Assembly: GCF_033115175.1 (NCBI RefSeq)
Contig: NC_084827.1
Span: 62,991,201-63,055,200 of the forward strand
Reading direction: 5' to 3'
DNA length: 64,000 bases
Origin: Lepus europaeus
Taxonomy: Eukaryota; Chordata; Mammalia; Lagomorpha; Leporidae
Below are positions 33,150 through 44,676 of the stretch, one piece after another. Positions within the stretch are counted from its first letter, which is position 1; every line of letters starts with the position of its first letter. Position numbers and translations under genes: made by a program. Below the pieces are notes generated by a model that made no database searches, was not told where the DNA came from, and saw only the letters and a list, made by a program, of their open reading frames with translations.

Positions 33150-33545
33150 CCACCTGTAACATCTGCACACCTGTCATACCTGCCACACCTGCCATGCTTG
33201 TCACACCTGCCACAGCTGCCACTCCTGCCACACCTGTAACATCTGCCACACCTGCCATGTTTGTCACACCTGCCACACTTGTCACACCTGCCACGCTTGT
33301 CACACCTGCCACACCTGCCACGTTTGTCACACCTGCCACGCTTGTCATACCTGCCACGTTTGTCACACCTGCCACGTTTGTCACACCTGCCACACCTGCC
33401 ACACCTGCCATGCTTGTCACACCTGCCACAGCTGCCACACCTGCCATGTTTGTCACACCTGCCACACCTGCCACGTTTGTCACACATGCCACGCTTGTCA
33501 TACCTGCCATGCCTGCCACACCTGCCACACCTGCCACGCCCGTGG
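33150..33545. repeat. Minisatellite with a 9-bp unit
   Basis: About 44 near-tandem units of CACACCTGC, CACGCTTGT, CACGTTTGT and close variants. They often alternate to give an 18-base higher period. Because the unit is a multiple of three, both strands stay open in several frames and give spurious PAT/HLP/VAG-type proteins. Many units hold CACCTG, an E-box core. Bounded by unique sequence on both sides. Confidence 0.95.
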
Positions 33546-33837
33546 GCTGCATTTGAGACTTGGTGGAAGGGAAGGTCTTCCTTAGGCAGGTTCAGCTGGC
33601 CCCACCTCCAGGGTCTCTACTGGGCAGCAGTTCTCACACTCCCCTGAAGGCCAGTTAGGACCCAGACTCTGACTCAACAGGCTCTCGTGGGTGGGGAACA
33701 TGCGTCTCCCCAAGTCAGAAAATCATCCCTGAAAGATCTGCTCCCGTGGTGCTCACGACAGCTTCCAGCCTGTGAGGGTCTGAACGTGGTTCATTCCTGG
33801 TCCTTGCCCCTGGGTCCCAGCCCCATCCCCAGGGCAG

Positions 33838-33955
33838 GGCGTTAGCAGGGAGCTGGAATCAGGTGCAGAGCCAGGACTCGCAGCGGGCACACCAAGTAGC
33901 ATCTTCACTGCTCCTCCAGACGCCCGCCCTGCTGGCGCTGGTTTCTAGCAGCTTC
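33838..33955 (-). mobile_element. Old C-SINE fragment
   Basis: GCGTTAGCAGGGAGCTGGAA, then AGAGCCAGGACTCGCAGCG and a terminal TGCTGGCGCTGG, match the head half of a minus-strand C-SINE. The rest is missing. Confidence 0.65.
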
Positions 33956-34054
33956 TGTGGTGCAGCAGCCGTGGGGTAGGCTTTGGTCAACGCAGCACCC
34001 CAGCACCCGTGGGGCTTGTGGGTGCTTGTATTTGTCTTCATTGGATACAACGGT

Positions 34055-34145
34055 AAGCTAGGCAAGATGTAACTCCTGTCACCTCCTTTTACCAATTAAA
34101 AGAGGTTGAGCAACTTGGCCAAGGCCCAGACTGCTCTGTCCCTGA
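34055..34145 (+). mobile_element. MIR-like fragment
   Basis: TTTTACCAATTAAAAGAGGTTGAGCAACTTGGCCAAGG is split by changes but resembles the MIR core (ACAGATGAGGAAACTGAGGC through AACTTGCCCAAGG). Weak. Confidence 0.4.
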
Positions 34146-35037
34146 GCTCCCTGGAAGAGCCCAAATGTCTTGTGTGTGAGAATCCCTATGGGTGGGATAA
34201 GAGGGCAGGGAGAGGCGTGAGACAGTTGCTCTTCCTGCTGTGAACTTCATTTCATCAGAAGTCACGTGGCAAAGTGCAGTGGACATGCTGGAGCATTGTT
34301 TGACTCTTAAAAATGGGCGGGAGTAAAGGCTGCCCTCTCCACCAAGGACGGGTCTGGTCAGGCTCTAAGGGGAGAGCAGTCAGACAGGTCTCAGCCACAC
34401 CCAGCCACACCCACCTTCAGCCAGGGCTGACTGGCCCACACCAGGCAGGTGCACAGGGAACCGCCACTCTCTGTCCCCAGAGCCCCCAGCCTTACTCCCA
34501 CATGAGCCCCTGCATATAACACGCACTGTCACACTCCTGGTCACGCCCATCACTGATGTGAACTTCTCCATGTGTGCACGTACAAGTGTACACACAGGTG
34601 GCAGCTGCCTTAGGCACGGATCGACAGCTGAGCCTAGCCTGAATCAGCTCAAACCATCCCCAGAAAAGTCAAGATCTCCCCTTGCTCAAGCCGCCACCTG
34701 CATGGGGATGGGGCTAGGCTAAGGAAGGGGACGAGAAGAAGAGAGGGAAAGGGGGACCAGGCAGCACGAGTCACGAATGTCGCCAATGGCCCAGCTGGCA
34801 GAGGGGCTAGTCTCAGAGCCTCTGTGAGGGAGTCCCGGGCACTGCTAGGACTGGCCTGCTGCAGAGGAGGCTGGGGCACACCAGCTGGCTCTCAGCTCAT
34901 CATCTTGTGTTTTCAGCTTTCCGGGGGTTTCCTCCAGCAGCGGTTTGCTGGCCTTGAACTTGTCCCTGGGGCCGGCTGGTCTCCTAGCTCCGGCTGGCCC
35001 TTCTGCAGACTTCAGATTGCTACAAGCATGGGTCAGG

Positions 35038-35295
35038 GGGCTGGCGCTGTGGTGCAGTGGGTTAAGCCTCCACCTGCAGCACCAGCATCCCATATGGGTG
35101 CTGGTTCGAGTCCTGGCTGCTCCACTTCTGATCCAGCTCTCTGCTATGGTCTGGGAAAGCAGTGGAAGATGGCCCAAGTCCTTGGGCCCCTGCACCCATA
35201 TGGGAGACCCCGAAGAAGCTCCCGGCTTCCGGCTTTGAATTGGTCCAGCTCCAGCCGCTGCGGCCATCTGGGGAGTGAACCAGTGGTTGGAAGAC

Positions 35296-35326
<31 letters not shown>

Positions 35327-35383
35327 CCTCTTTCTGTCTGTAACTCTGTTTCTCAAATAAATAAATAAAAATTAAAAAAAAAA
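35038..35383 (+). mobile_element. C-SINE, well preserved
   Basis: Textbook plus-strand copy from GGGGGCTGGCGCTGTGGTGC to AAATAAATAAATAAAAATTA and a poly(A). Target-site copies AAGCATGGGT and AAGCGTGGGT flank it. Confidence 0.95.
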
Positions 35384-35597
35384 AGCGTGGGTGGGAAAAA
35401 ATGTGCTCTCTGTGGCTCTCGGCTGGATGCACCGTCAGCCGTTCCTCCCCAGAGGGAACACAGATGCCTCCTGGCCAGCAGGCCCACTCTGGGGTACACC
35501 CTAGACCAACGAAGACATGCCCCAACAAAATCCTGCCTGCCGTATCCTTATAGCGTCAGGCCTCATAGCCGGAAGGCGGGGCCGCCCCCAGGTCTGC

Positions 35598-35760
35598 CAG
35601 CAGGACAATGGAATATTATTCAGCAATAAAAAGAAGTCAGGTCCTGACACATGCGACATGCGGGACGGGCGAGCCCCAGCAGAGCGAGGTTGCGTGCAGG
35701 GAGCCACACACAAAGGCTACACGTTGTGTGATTCTGCTTATACGAAGCCCCCACCACTGC
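35598..35760 (+). mobile_element. Old L1 fragment (end of ORF2)
   Basis: GACAATGGAATATTATTCAG, then AATAAAAAG, CTGACACATGC and GTTGTGTGATTCTGCTTATA, follow the 3' end of ancient L1 ORF2 in order, on the plus strand. Confidence 0.75.
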
Positions 35761-35821
35761 CGGCAGGGGTGGGGGTCGGTGTCTTTCCGAGTTAAGGGGG
35801 CAGGGTAAGACCCACAGGGTG

Positions 35822-36169
35822 ACCGGCCGGCGCCGTGGCTCAATAGGCTAATCCTCCGCCTTGAAGCGCCGGCACACCGCGTTCAAGTCCCGGTCAGGGC
35901 ACCGATCCTGTCCCGGTTGCCTCTCTTCCAGGCCAGCTCTCTGTGTGGCCAGGGAGTGCAGTGGAGGATGGCCCAAGTCCTTGGGCCCTGCACCCCATGC
36001 GAGACCAGGAGAAACACCTGGCTCCTGCCATCGGATCAGCGTGGTGCGCCGGCCGCAGCGCGCCTACCGCGGCGGCCATTGGAGGGTGAACCAATGGCAA
36101 AAAGGAAGACCTTTCTCTCTATCTCTCTCACTGTCCACTCTGCCTGTCAAAAAATTAAAAAAAAAAAAA
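35822..36169 (+). mobile_element. Second-type C-SINE, complete, flanked by target duplication
   Basis: Starts ACCGGCCGGCGCCGTGGCTC. It has the variant body (GGATCAGCGTGGTGCGCCGG, AAAAAGGAAGACCTTTCTCT) and ends CTGCCTGTCAAAAAATTA plus poly(A), without AAATAAATAAA. Copies of AAGACCCRCAGGGTG lie at 35807-35821 and 36170-36184. Confidence 0.95.
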
Positions 36170-36184
36170 AAGACCCGCAGGGTG

Positions 36185-37412
36185 TTGCCGTGGTTTGCTG
36201 TCCCACAGAAATGGAAAAATACAGATGACAGCTAACATCAGAACTTAGGACAAATTGTCCCGTGGTGTTTTTAGGAGGAAAGGAGAGAGGGAAGGTGGCC
36301 CGGTGTCCTGGCATCCCAATCCCTCCCCTGAGGCTGGCTGGGTGTGGCCCCTCTGTGCCCCTCTGTGCCCCATCCACACCCCCGTGCACTGAAGCTGAGC
36401 AAGGTGAGAACCCCGGGCAGACACTCCTGCGGGAAGTGGGTGCAGGGAGCTAAGAGGAGAGCCCTGCTTCTTTTATCCAAGTCAATCTGCTTCCCACCTC
36501 CGCCGCTAGGGGGCGTCTGTGGGCACGCCCTCCATGCTTCATAGTGGCGCACACACAGAAGGGGTGAGTCTCCCTCCTGCCTCCCCCAGGCACACACTGC
36601 ACTGATTCCCAGTGTGAGTGGCAAGTTCTGCTTGGAAGCACACTGAGTAGCACTCTGCTGCTTCACCCAACCTCATGTCTCAAAGACCAGTGCATGTCCA
36701 CGGTGCAGATTTCCCCAGCCCTCTTCCTGGCTGCCTAGTTTTCCATGGGAGGATAAACCCTGATGTGTCCCAGAGCTGGGCATCTGCTGAGGGCCTTCAG
36801 GCTGCATCTTAGCACAGCGGAGAGCATCCACGGTGAGAGAGGGCAAGTCGCCAGCTCAGGTCTCGCTCCCTCTTCTCGCAAAGCCTCTGATGCCACCGCC
36901 TCACCCCCATGCCGCATCTAACCCCAACCCCCTCCCCAGGTCTCCACCTACCACTGCCGTTGACAAGCGAATATGGGGATTAAGTTTCCAACGTGTGAGC
37001 CGCAGCAGGATGCAAAGCTCTTCTCGCTGCATGGCTGAGGGTCTCCATCGTGGCTGTGTCAGGCCACGTGCCCTCTCTGCATGATCCATTTGTGTGACCC
37101 GAAGGGGATGCTCATCCCCTCAGACCTGGCTCCTCTTCCTTTCACTCCTTCCGGGGGCCTGGCTCTGGCCCCGTTTTCACACACCCTCCCCTGTGGGAAG
37201 CAAAGCCCCCACTCCTGCCCGGGCACCCCACCCACCTCAGGCACTGACCTGGCTCTGTGGCTCACTGCCCTGTTTCCTGGCTGATCTCCAGAGGTATCGT
37301 CCTCACACTTGGCCGTGACTTTGTCTCGGATGTTTTTTGAAGCATTTCCCTGCTTCTGGCACGTGGGTGATGGCTGATGTCTGAACCCTCCTGCTTTGTC
37401 CCTGCTGCTCTG
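36185..37412. other. Unique intergenic sequence
   Basis: No gene or interspersed repeat. Contains a CTCF-like motif at 36503 and a short CCCCTCTGTG duplication near 36350. Confidence 0.45.
36503..36516 (+). promoter_or_regulatory. Near-consensus CTCF core motif
   Basis: CCGCTAGGGGGCGT departs from the core consensus at two tolerated positions (third and last). Same orientation as the motif at 31488. Confidence 0.5.
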
Positions 37413-38018
37413 AATGTGTGTGTGTGTCTGTGTGAGAGTGTGTCTCTGTGTGTGTCTATGGGAGTATGTGTGAGAATGAGTGTGTCTGTGTGACAGAGTA
37501 TGTATAGAGTGTGTATAAGAGTGTGTGTGTGAGTGTGTGTATGAGAATGTGAGTGTGTGTCTATGTGAGAGTGTGTGTATGTGAGAGTATTTGTGAGTTT
37601 GTGTGTGAGTGGGTGTCTGAGTGTGTCTGTGTGAGAGTGTGTGGATGAGAGTGTGTGTGACAGAGTGTGTGCCTGTGTCTGTGTGTGTGACAGAGTGTGT
37701 GAGAGTGTGTGCCTGTGTGTGAGAATGTGAGTGTGTTTCTATGTGAGAGTGTGTATGTGAGAGTGTGTATGTGAGTGTGTGTATGTGAGAGTCAGTGTGT
37801 TTCTATGTGTGAGAATGTGTCTGTGTGAGAGTGTGTGTGCAAGTGTGAGTGTGCAAGAGTGCATGTATGCCTGTGTCTGTGTGTATGTGTGTGACAGTGT
37901 GTGTGAGTGTGAGTGCGTATGTGTGTGTGAGTGTGTATGAGTGAGTGTGTGAGTGTGAGTGTATGTGAGTGTGTGATAGAGTGTGAGTGTGTGAGTGTGA
38001 TAGTATGAGTGAGTGTAT
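37413..38018. repeat. GT-rich satellite-like array (TGTGAG/TGTGTG)
   Basis: About 600 bases built from TGTG, TGTGAGAG and TGTGTCTG words with no fixed long period. One strand is almost free of A-C dinucleotides outside the repeat words. It has the composition of interrupted GT microsatellite DNA. Confidence 0.93.
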
Positions 38019-39410
38019 GTGCTGGGAGAGGGGATCCTCCCTGGCCTGTACAGCCCAGGGCACCCCCAGCACTCCGCTGTGTGCTCAGCTCTCTTGGTGT
38101 CCATAGCTCTTGGCTCTGGCCGCTTGGGGAGTCCCTCGGTGCCTTGGCAGGGGCCCCTCTGGGTCCTTGCTCCTAAGGGAAGGGACGGAGGCTGGAGGTT
38201 CAGGGGCCTCAGGCCAGCAGGCTGCTGACTACGGACTGGGGCTTGGGGCCGAGCACGGGACCCTGTGTCCTCGGCTGTCTGCTGAGGTGTGTTTGGGGAA
38301 GCAAGCAAGGTGATGCCTGGAAGCAGCCGGTACAGGATTAACCGTGGCTAACCGTCATGTGTCAGCACCACGGCGGCTGACCCAGCGGCCGCTGGGAGGG
38401 CGAGCCCCAGGGCCTGGGTGCTGCAGACTGGCTGAGCCTGGCATGAGGAAGACACTGTGGGCAGTGTCTGGTGTCGGGGGTGAGGGTGGAGTGATAAACC
38501 TTGGAGAAGCTGACTCAGAAGCTCAGAGTGCCTGTGAGGGACCTGAGCCTTCTGGCCAAGTTCGGGCACCACGATCTCAGATCTGAGAGACAAGCACCAC
38601 ACAATCCTTTTGGAGAGGATAACGGGCTGGCTGGGGGTGGGCGCAGGCCCCTACGGAACGTGCACCATGCAGTGGCAGGCTGGGGAGGGGGCCTCGGGCC
38701 CTTGCCCACACCCACATGGGTCGGGGCACTGGGGGCAGGAAAAGCTGGGGCTCACCTCTGCACATAACCTCGGGCCAGTGCAGGAGGAGCCGAGCAGTGC
38801 CTGGCATCCAGGTGCCCAGCAGAGAGCAGGCTGCAGGGCACTGGGCTCAGCGAGGGCACAAAGGAAGTCTCAGCGGATTGCAAAAGGCTGGAGTCCTCCA
38901 GGTCAGCTTCTCTGAGGGCTACCGTGCTCCTTGTGAGCATGACAACCAAGCATCCGTCAGAAATGTGCAGAAATTCTGGAAGCTGAGCTCTGAGCCACTT
39001 CCTGTAGCAGATAGCACAGTGCAGCAGCTCGCGTCGGTTCCAGGGAATAACATTTTCTCTTCCTAGGCAGAGGCGGAGGGGTTGCCTCTGGTGGTGGCTT
39101 CTTGCTGGCAGAGATGGAAAGCGACAGAAGGCACCACATGGGTAGAGGAAGGGTGCCTGTGTGTGTGCACGTGTGTGTGCACATGCGTGCATGCGTGTGT
39201 ACAAGTGCCTCTTATAAAGCCTCCAGGAGCCAATCATGGAGTTTGTCTGCTCCCCAGTCACTCCCCAAGGCCCCGCCTCTGAACACCTGCTTGTGTTACA
39301 TTTCCACCCTTTCACACCTCACAGTGGGGATCAAACTCCAACATGATTTTGGAGAGGATGAACTTGTATTCAAACCACAGCAGAGGCTACGGACTCAAGA
39401 ATAAGGGGAG
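38019..39410. other. Unique intergenic sequence
   Basis: No gene recognised. A short alternating GTGTGCAC/ATGCGTGC stretch sits at about 39152-39206. Confidence 0.45.
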
Positions 39411-39788
39411 GGGGCTGGTGCTGTGGCGTAGCAGGTAAAGCCACCGCCTGCAGTGCTGGCATCCCATATGGGTGCCAGTTCGAGTCCTGGCTGCTCCACT
39501 TCTGATCCGGCTCTCTGCTATGGCCTGGGGAAGCAGTGGAAGACAGCCCAGGTCCTTGGGCCCCTGCACCCGCGTGGAAGACCTGGAGGAAGTTCTTGGC
39601 TCCTGGCTTCAGATTGGTGCAGCTCCAACCATTGCGGCCACTTGGGGAGTGAACCAGTGGATGGAAGACCTCTCTGTCCCTGTCTCTGTCTCTGTCTCTG
39701 TCTCTGTCTCTCTCCACCTCTGCTTCTCTGTAACTCTGCTTTTCAAATAAATAAATAAATAAATAAATAAATAAATCTTTAAAAAGAA
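39411..39788 (+). mobile_element. C-SINE with CTGTCT tract and long AAAT tail
   Basis: Plus-strand copy in which the usual CT tract is replaced by CTCTGT repeats (about 39673-39714). The tail has seven or more AAAT units (39746-39776). Similar AGAATAAGGGGAGGG and AAAGAAAGGGGGG sequences flank it. Confidence 0.92.
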
Positions 39789-39973
39789 AGGGGGGAAACC
39801 CAACTGAAGTTCTTAAAGTTTTAAAAACTGAGAACCATGAAAAAATGACCTAACTGTGAAATGCAGATAATGCAGGTAAATGCGTTTTTACAGATAAATA
39901 AAACCTTAAATGTGTTCATTTTAAAAAGAAGGCAAAAGAAATGAAATATTATGTGATCAAAACCTCATGAACT

Positions 39974-40160
39974 GGGCTGGCACCGTGGCACAGTTGCCAC
40001 TTGTGATGCCGGCATCATATCAGAGTGCTGATTGGAGTCCCAGCTGCTCCACTTCCGATCCAGCTTCCTGCTAATGTGCATGGGAAGGCAGCAGGACATG
40101 GCCCAAGGCCTTGGCTCCTGGCTTCAGTCTGGCCCAGCCCTGGCCATTGTGGCCATTGTG
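39974..40160 (+). mobile_element. C-SINE, 3'-truncated and diverged
   Basis: Head GGGCTGGCACCGTGGCACAG and body to CCCTGGCCATTGTGGCC are present. It ends without a CT tract or tail. Confidence 0.82.
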
Positions 40161-42992
40161 GATGGATCGCTGAGAATTTGTCAGAAAGACGTGCGAATGA
40201 TCCAGTAGAGAAACAGTACAGCAGGGAAAGCTGAATGGAGAGGATCGGCTCACTAGCAATCCTGCAAAGGTAGATTTTCACGGCATCCGTGCACTGGGCA
40301 AATACTAAGATCGTCACATCTGAGTTCTGTGGAGGTCGTGGGGCAGACGGACCCCCCTGTGCTGCCCCAGGGTTCTGTAATCGGTCACAAGCACCAGATG
40401 GGTGAGTGGGGCATGTCTAATCAAGTGAAATCATGCCAGCAGGATTGGTAACGTCACCTGCACGCCTTCAGCTGGAGAAAACCGCACCTAGAAGGAAGTA
40501 ACGTGCAGGCAGGGTTTAATACAGCAAGCAGACACGAACGACCCAAACCAATGACCAAATGAAACACATACAGTAGCAAAAATCAAATGGACCAGCGCAA
40601 TAGTCATCCACATGAGTGGATCTCAGAAGCAAAGAACGGAGTCGACAGTCAGTGACACAATGACAGAACCTCAAAGCCTGTGCATGTAGCTGGTAACACC
40701 TACAAAACAACACTAAACCCACCTTTCTGTGGATTGTATAGGAAACATAGAAAAGCCAGCCTCGGTCATAATAAAGTCCAATCAGGCCAAGTTTAGTTGG
40801 GAGCAGAAAGCCTAGGAGGGAAGGAGATAACATTAGGGAGGAGTGGCATTTCATTTCTAGTCCTATTTTATTCCTTTAAAGAGAGGCTTCTGAAGCAAAG
40901 AGGGTGGATGATCTAAAGGCTTGGCAAAGTCAGGTTAGTGAGGCCAAGTGGGTGTTCGTTATATTTGTCTGCATGCTTGAAATAGGGCACTCCCCTATGC
41001 TCATTCCAGAGATTGCTAGAGTGTGGGGTAGAGAAACAGTGGAGTGTGATTAAGAAGGACAAAGATAGAGGAAGAGGGGCTTGGACTGGGTGGACAGGGA
41101 AGGCCCAGAGGTATTTCAGTTGGCTCCTGAATTCAGAGGGAGGCAGACCAGCAGAAGCTCGAGGAAGGCCACTCGGCCGAGAGAACAGCAGGTGCAAAGG
41201 TCCTATGGCAGGAGCAACTGGCTGTGTTGGAGGAACAGCATGAAGTCAGGGTGGCTGGAGCGCAGAAAGCTGGGGCAAGAGGCACACAAGTGGGTCAGTG
41301 CCTGCCCAGGGCTGCCCTTGGCAAAGGCCAGAGCACCTGACATGACCAGGGCTCAGCTGGGACCAGGGTATGTGTGCAATAGTAGGATGTCTTCTGCATT
41401 GGCAGCAGTGGCTGGGAGCACAGTGCTCTGAGCTGGGAAAGTGCACCCCTCATTTTCATTACCATGGAAAGATCCTATCCCCCAGTACATGACCCTTAGT
41501 GCAGGGCCAGAAGGCATCCAGTTGGCCCTGACCTTCCCGGGTAACGGGGCAGGAGTCCCCTTCTGGAAGAGCACTCTGGGCATGGGGAGTATCTCAGCAA
41601 TGGCCAGCCCAGCCCAGAACTCCGGGACAGGGGACACTGTCAGGAATCCAGGGCAGTGCCAAGGGGGTGGCTGCCTCCCGGGTCCCTCGTCCCCCTTCGA
41701 AGGTGACTCAGCCATGGCTTGCAGCCCAGGCCCTGCACCTCTGAACAACCTCCCCTTCTGCATGCCCGGTCTGGTGGACAGAGCTCCTGGGTGCTGCCTC
41801 CTGCAGCACTTGCTGGCTCTCCCATGGCTGGGCCAGAGCCAGGTGCCGAGCACGGGGACTGCAGATAGCCAAGAGAGAGAGACAGCGAGCTTGGCAAGAT
41901 CTACAGTGCCCCAGTCTCCTCTCCTGGGTGTATAATGACCCAGGGTGGCAGCTGCCTGGGTTAAGTGCATACAAGAGATGACAGGTGTTGCGGGCTGTGG
42001 GGATTCTTTTGCTCCCCTAGGTGATCAATCTTGGCTCACAGGGGCTGGCGTAGCTTTTTTGCTTGTTCTTCTGCTTCCCACAGGGTATAAATAAGCATTC
42101 ATGGGAAGTAGGGGACACAGAGAGGGAGATGATGGCCAAGAAACTCCAGGCGTCTGTTCTGAGCACATGGGCGACAAGGTCTCTCTTTGCGACACCACAG
42201 AAGAGCTAGGGACTAAGAAGGGCAAAGGAAATGGCTCTGCCTGCCCAGAGCCTTGCCCTGCCCTGCTGGATATGCCTGCTGCTTGCACTGTGCCAGACAC
42301 GGGCCGGAGCTGGCAGGAGGACGTGAGAGCCTCCAAGGAGACCTTGACACCTGCCCTGCCTTGGTGCTGAACTGGCTGGGCATGGGGCGCTCGCTGCTGT
42401 TCAGGCTGTGCTGCTGGGGCAAGGGAACGAGGGCTGGTCCCCTCTGAGGCTCCCTGAGCCAGCTACAGTTCAGTGGACGCCTCCATCCTCAGCTTGTTGA
42501 GCAGCTTTTGAAATCACGACCCGATGGGAGGACACCAAGCTGTTTCTGCACGTGCCCCTCTACTGCACTCCCAGCAAGTGCAGCGTTCATCCCTGAGCAA
42601 ATGCAGAATGCTCTCAGAGCAACAGACACCCCAGCTGGATGCCAACTTTCCTTAGCGGGAAAAGGAATTGGGCCTTGGGGGCCACCACTTGTGATGGCAA
42701 ATTTGCTCCCACAGCCTTCAGATGGTTCTCTCTGAGCGCAGAGCAGAGGGAGCGCTCCGGAGGCTGGGTAGGCACAGCACCAAGCCAGCAGCCCTGCACA
42801 CACTTGAACTTGAGGGACCTCCTCCAAGTATGCAGCTGCCATCACTGCCAAGGCCTTGGGAAAAGACTTCAGGGTCAGGTGAAGTTAAGTAACACCAGCG
42901 TGCCTCAAGGAAAGGTAAATGTGTTTGTGCACAAAAGAATTTGAAATCCACCCCCAGTTTTTTCATGATATGCATTGTCCACAAACTTTGGT
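40161..42992. other. Longest repeat-poor intergenic stretch
   Basis: About 2.8 kb without a C-SINE. No exon can be supported: open frames lack recognisable domains and overlap on both strands. The part near 41000-41300 may be a very old interspersed repeat (GTGTTGGAGGAACAGCATG), but I cannot name its family. Confidence 0.45.
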
Positions 42993-43309
42993 AAAGATTA
43001 ATTTATTTATTTGACAGGTACAGTTACAGAGAGGGAGAGAGAGAGAGAGAGGTCTTCCATCCACTGCTTCACTCCCCAGATGACAGCAATGACAGGAGCT
43101 GGGATGATCCGAAACCAGGAACTAGGAGCTTCTTCAAGGTCTCCCAGGTGGGTGCAGGGGCCCAATTGGGCCATCTTCTACTGTTTTCCCAGGCACATTA
43201 GCAGGGAGCTGGATTGGAATTGGAACAGGTGGTACTCGAACCAATGCCGATATGGGATGCTGGCACCGCTTCCAGTGGCTTTAACCATTGAGCCACAATG
43301 CTGGCCCCA
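42993..43309 (-). mobile_element. C-SINE
   Basis: Minus-strand copy lacking the CAAGGACTTG part of the body; the head complement ends GAGCCACAATGCTGGCCCC. Confidence 0.9.
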
Positions 43310-44285
43310 AATTAAATGTATTTAAGATGATCAATGTGATGGCTTGACCTACATACACAATCATGATGATAGACACACCCATCACCTCGCAGTTATCTGT
43401 GTGGTGAGAACACAACTCTTCAGTGTCGCCTTCTTAGCACACTTCAAATACATAGTGCATTTGTAGTCACTCCAGGAACCCATGCCCACGAGGCCTGGGC
43501 CACAAGCCAAGTCCAGTAGGGGCAACAGCAGGGTCCAAATTTAGGTGTCAAATACCTTCTGCTTTAGACAACAGCCCTGCTGCTACCTTGCCTATTTCAC
43601 AGATAAGGACACAGAGAGGTTAAACACTTTGCTCCAGGTCATACAGTAAATATGTGTCAGAACTGGGATTCGCCAGGCAGCTGTCTCTGTCCGAGCTCTT
43701 AATACCATGGAGTGAAATTAAATGAAATGAAACAGATGGAGAGAAAAGAAATGCCTGGCCCTGAGGACCTTAAGCTGTATCAGAGAGGAAAAAAAATCTC
43801 ATGCTTAAACGAGAGCTGAATTAATTGAGCTGAAGTCCCCTGAACATATCCCAGAATGGATTTCTCCAGGCCCATGGGGCTTGGGTCTGGTCTCCTTGTG
43901 GGCTGCATGCTCTGGAATGTGAGGTGGGATCCACAGCATAAAGTCTGGCAGGGTCCCCGGGGGCGAGGGAGCTGAACTGGGAATGATCCTCTGGCTGAGT
44001 GCGCAGCTCTTCTCGGAGGTGACTGTGGCCCCGAGGAGCCTGTGTCACAGCTGTATTTGGGGGTCCCAGGTGTGTGCGGGGAGGGCCTTGAACCCCAGCA
44101 CCATCCTGGCAGCCAGAGAGATAGGCCCGAACTGGAGCATGTGCATCAGGGTGCAGGGAGGATGCACAAGGGAGCTGGCAGAGGACACATCTGCACTGCC
44201 ACCAAACCAGGCACCCAGGGCATCGCTGCCCCAGGGCAGGGCTTGAGGCTGGCTCGGTTCCCCGGGAACACTGGAGCCTGTTGAA
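43310..44285. other. Intergenic sequence containing one MIR
   Basis: Apart from the MIR at 43585, nothing is recognised. Confidence 0.45.
43585..43708 (+). mobile_element. MIR (ancient tRNA-derived SINE)
   Basis: TATTTCACAGATAAGGACAC, AGAGAGGTTAAACACTTTGC, CAGGTCATACAGTAAATATG and AACTGGGATTCGCCAGGCAG appear in the order of the MIR core and 5' half. Conserved across mammals as a family. Confidence 0.85.
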
Positions 44286-44676
44286 GCTCTGTGTCTGTGT
44301 CTGTGGGTGCATGTGTACAGGTTTGTGCATGTGTGAGTATATGTGCATGTATCTACACACATGCGCATTGCATGTGTGTGTGCATGTTTTGTGTGTACAT
44401 ATGTGTGCATGCATACACGTGCAGTGATGTGTTTGCATGTACACGTGTACGTGCGAGTAGTGCGCTTCTGTGCATTTACATGCATACATGTGTATTGCAC
44501 GTGTTCATGTTCATATTTGTGCATTTACATATATACACACATGCACGTACAGGCGTGCTTGTGTGAGTGTATGTGCGTGTATGTATGTGCATTTCATGTG
44601 CATACGTAGACATGTGCATTGCATGTGTGTGCATGTTTGTGTATATGTATGTGCATGTGTGTGTATATGTGTGTAG
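44286..44676. repeat. TGTGCA-type alternating purine-pyrimidine array
   Basis: About 390 bases dominated by TGTGCATG, TGCATACA and GTACACGTG words. Almost every step alternates purine and pyrimidine, a composition that favours left-handed DNA. Distinct in sequence from the array at 37.4 kb, which lacks the CA-containing words. Confidence 0.92.

Larger units (their letters stand above)
33546..35037. other. Intergenic sequence with old repeat fragments
   Basis: Mostly unassigned. It holds the SINE fragment at about 33838 and the MIR-like segment at about 34055. No supportable gene. Confidence 0.45.

Noticed and set aside
33150-33545. CRISPR-like array
   Set aside because: Units of nine bases without unique spacers, in a mammalian sequence. 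This is a minisatellite.
33113-33647. Repetitive Cys/Arg, Val/Ala/Gly and Pro/Ala/Thr-rich proteins
   Set aside because: They arise from the nine-base minisatellite, which stays open in several frames on both strands.
37739-38308. Thr/His/Ser-repeat minus-strand proteins, and the Cys/Val-rich ones at 44.3-44.7 kb
   Set aside because: Translations of GT-rich arrays with no biological composition.
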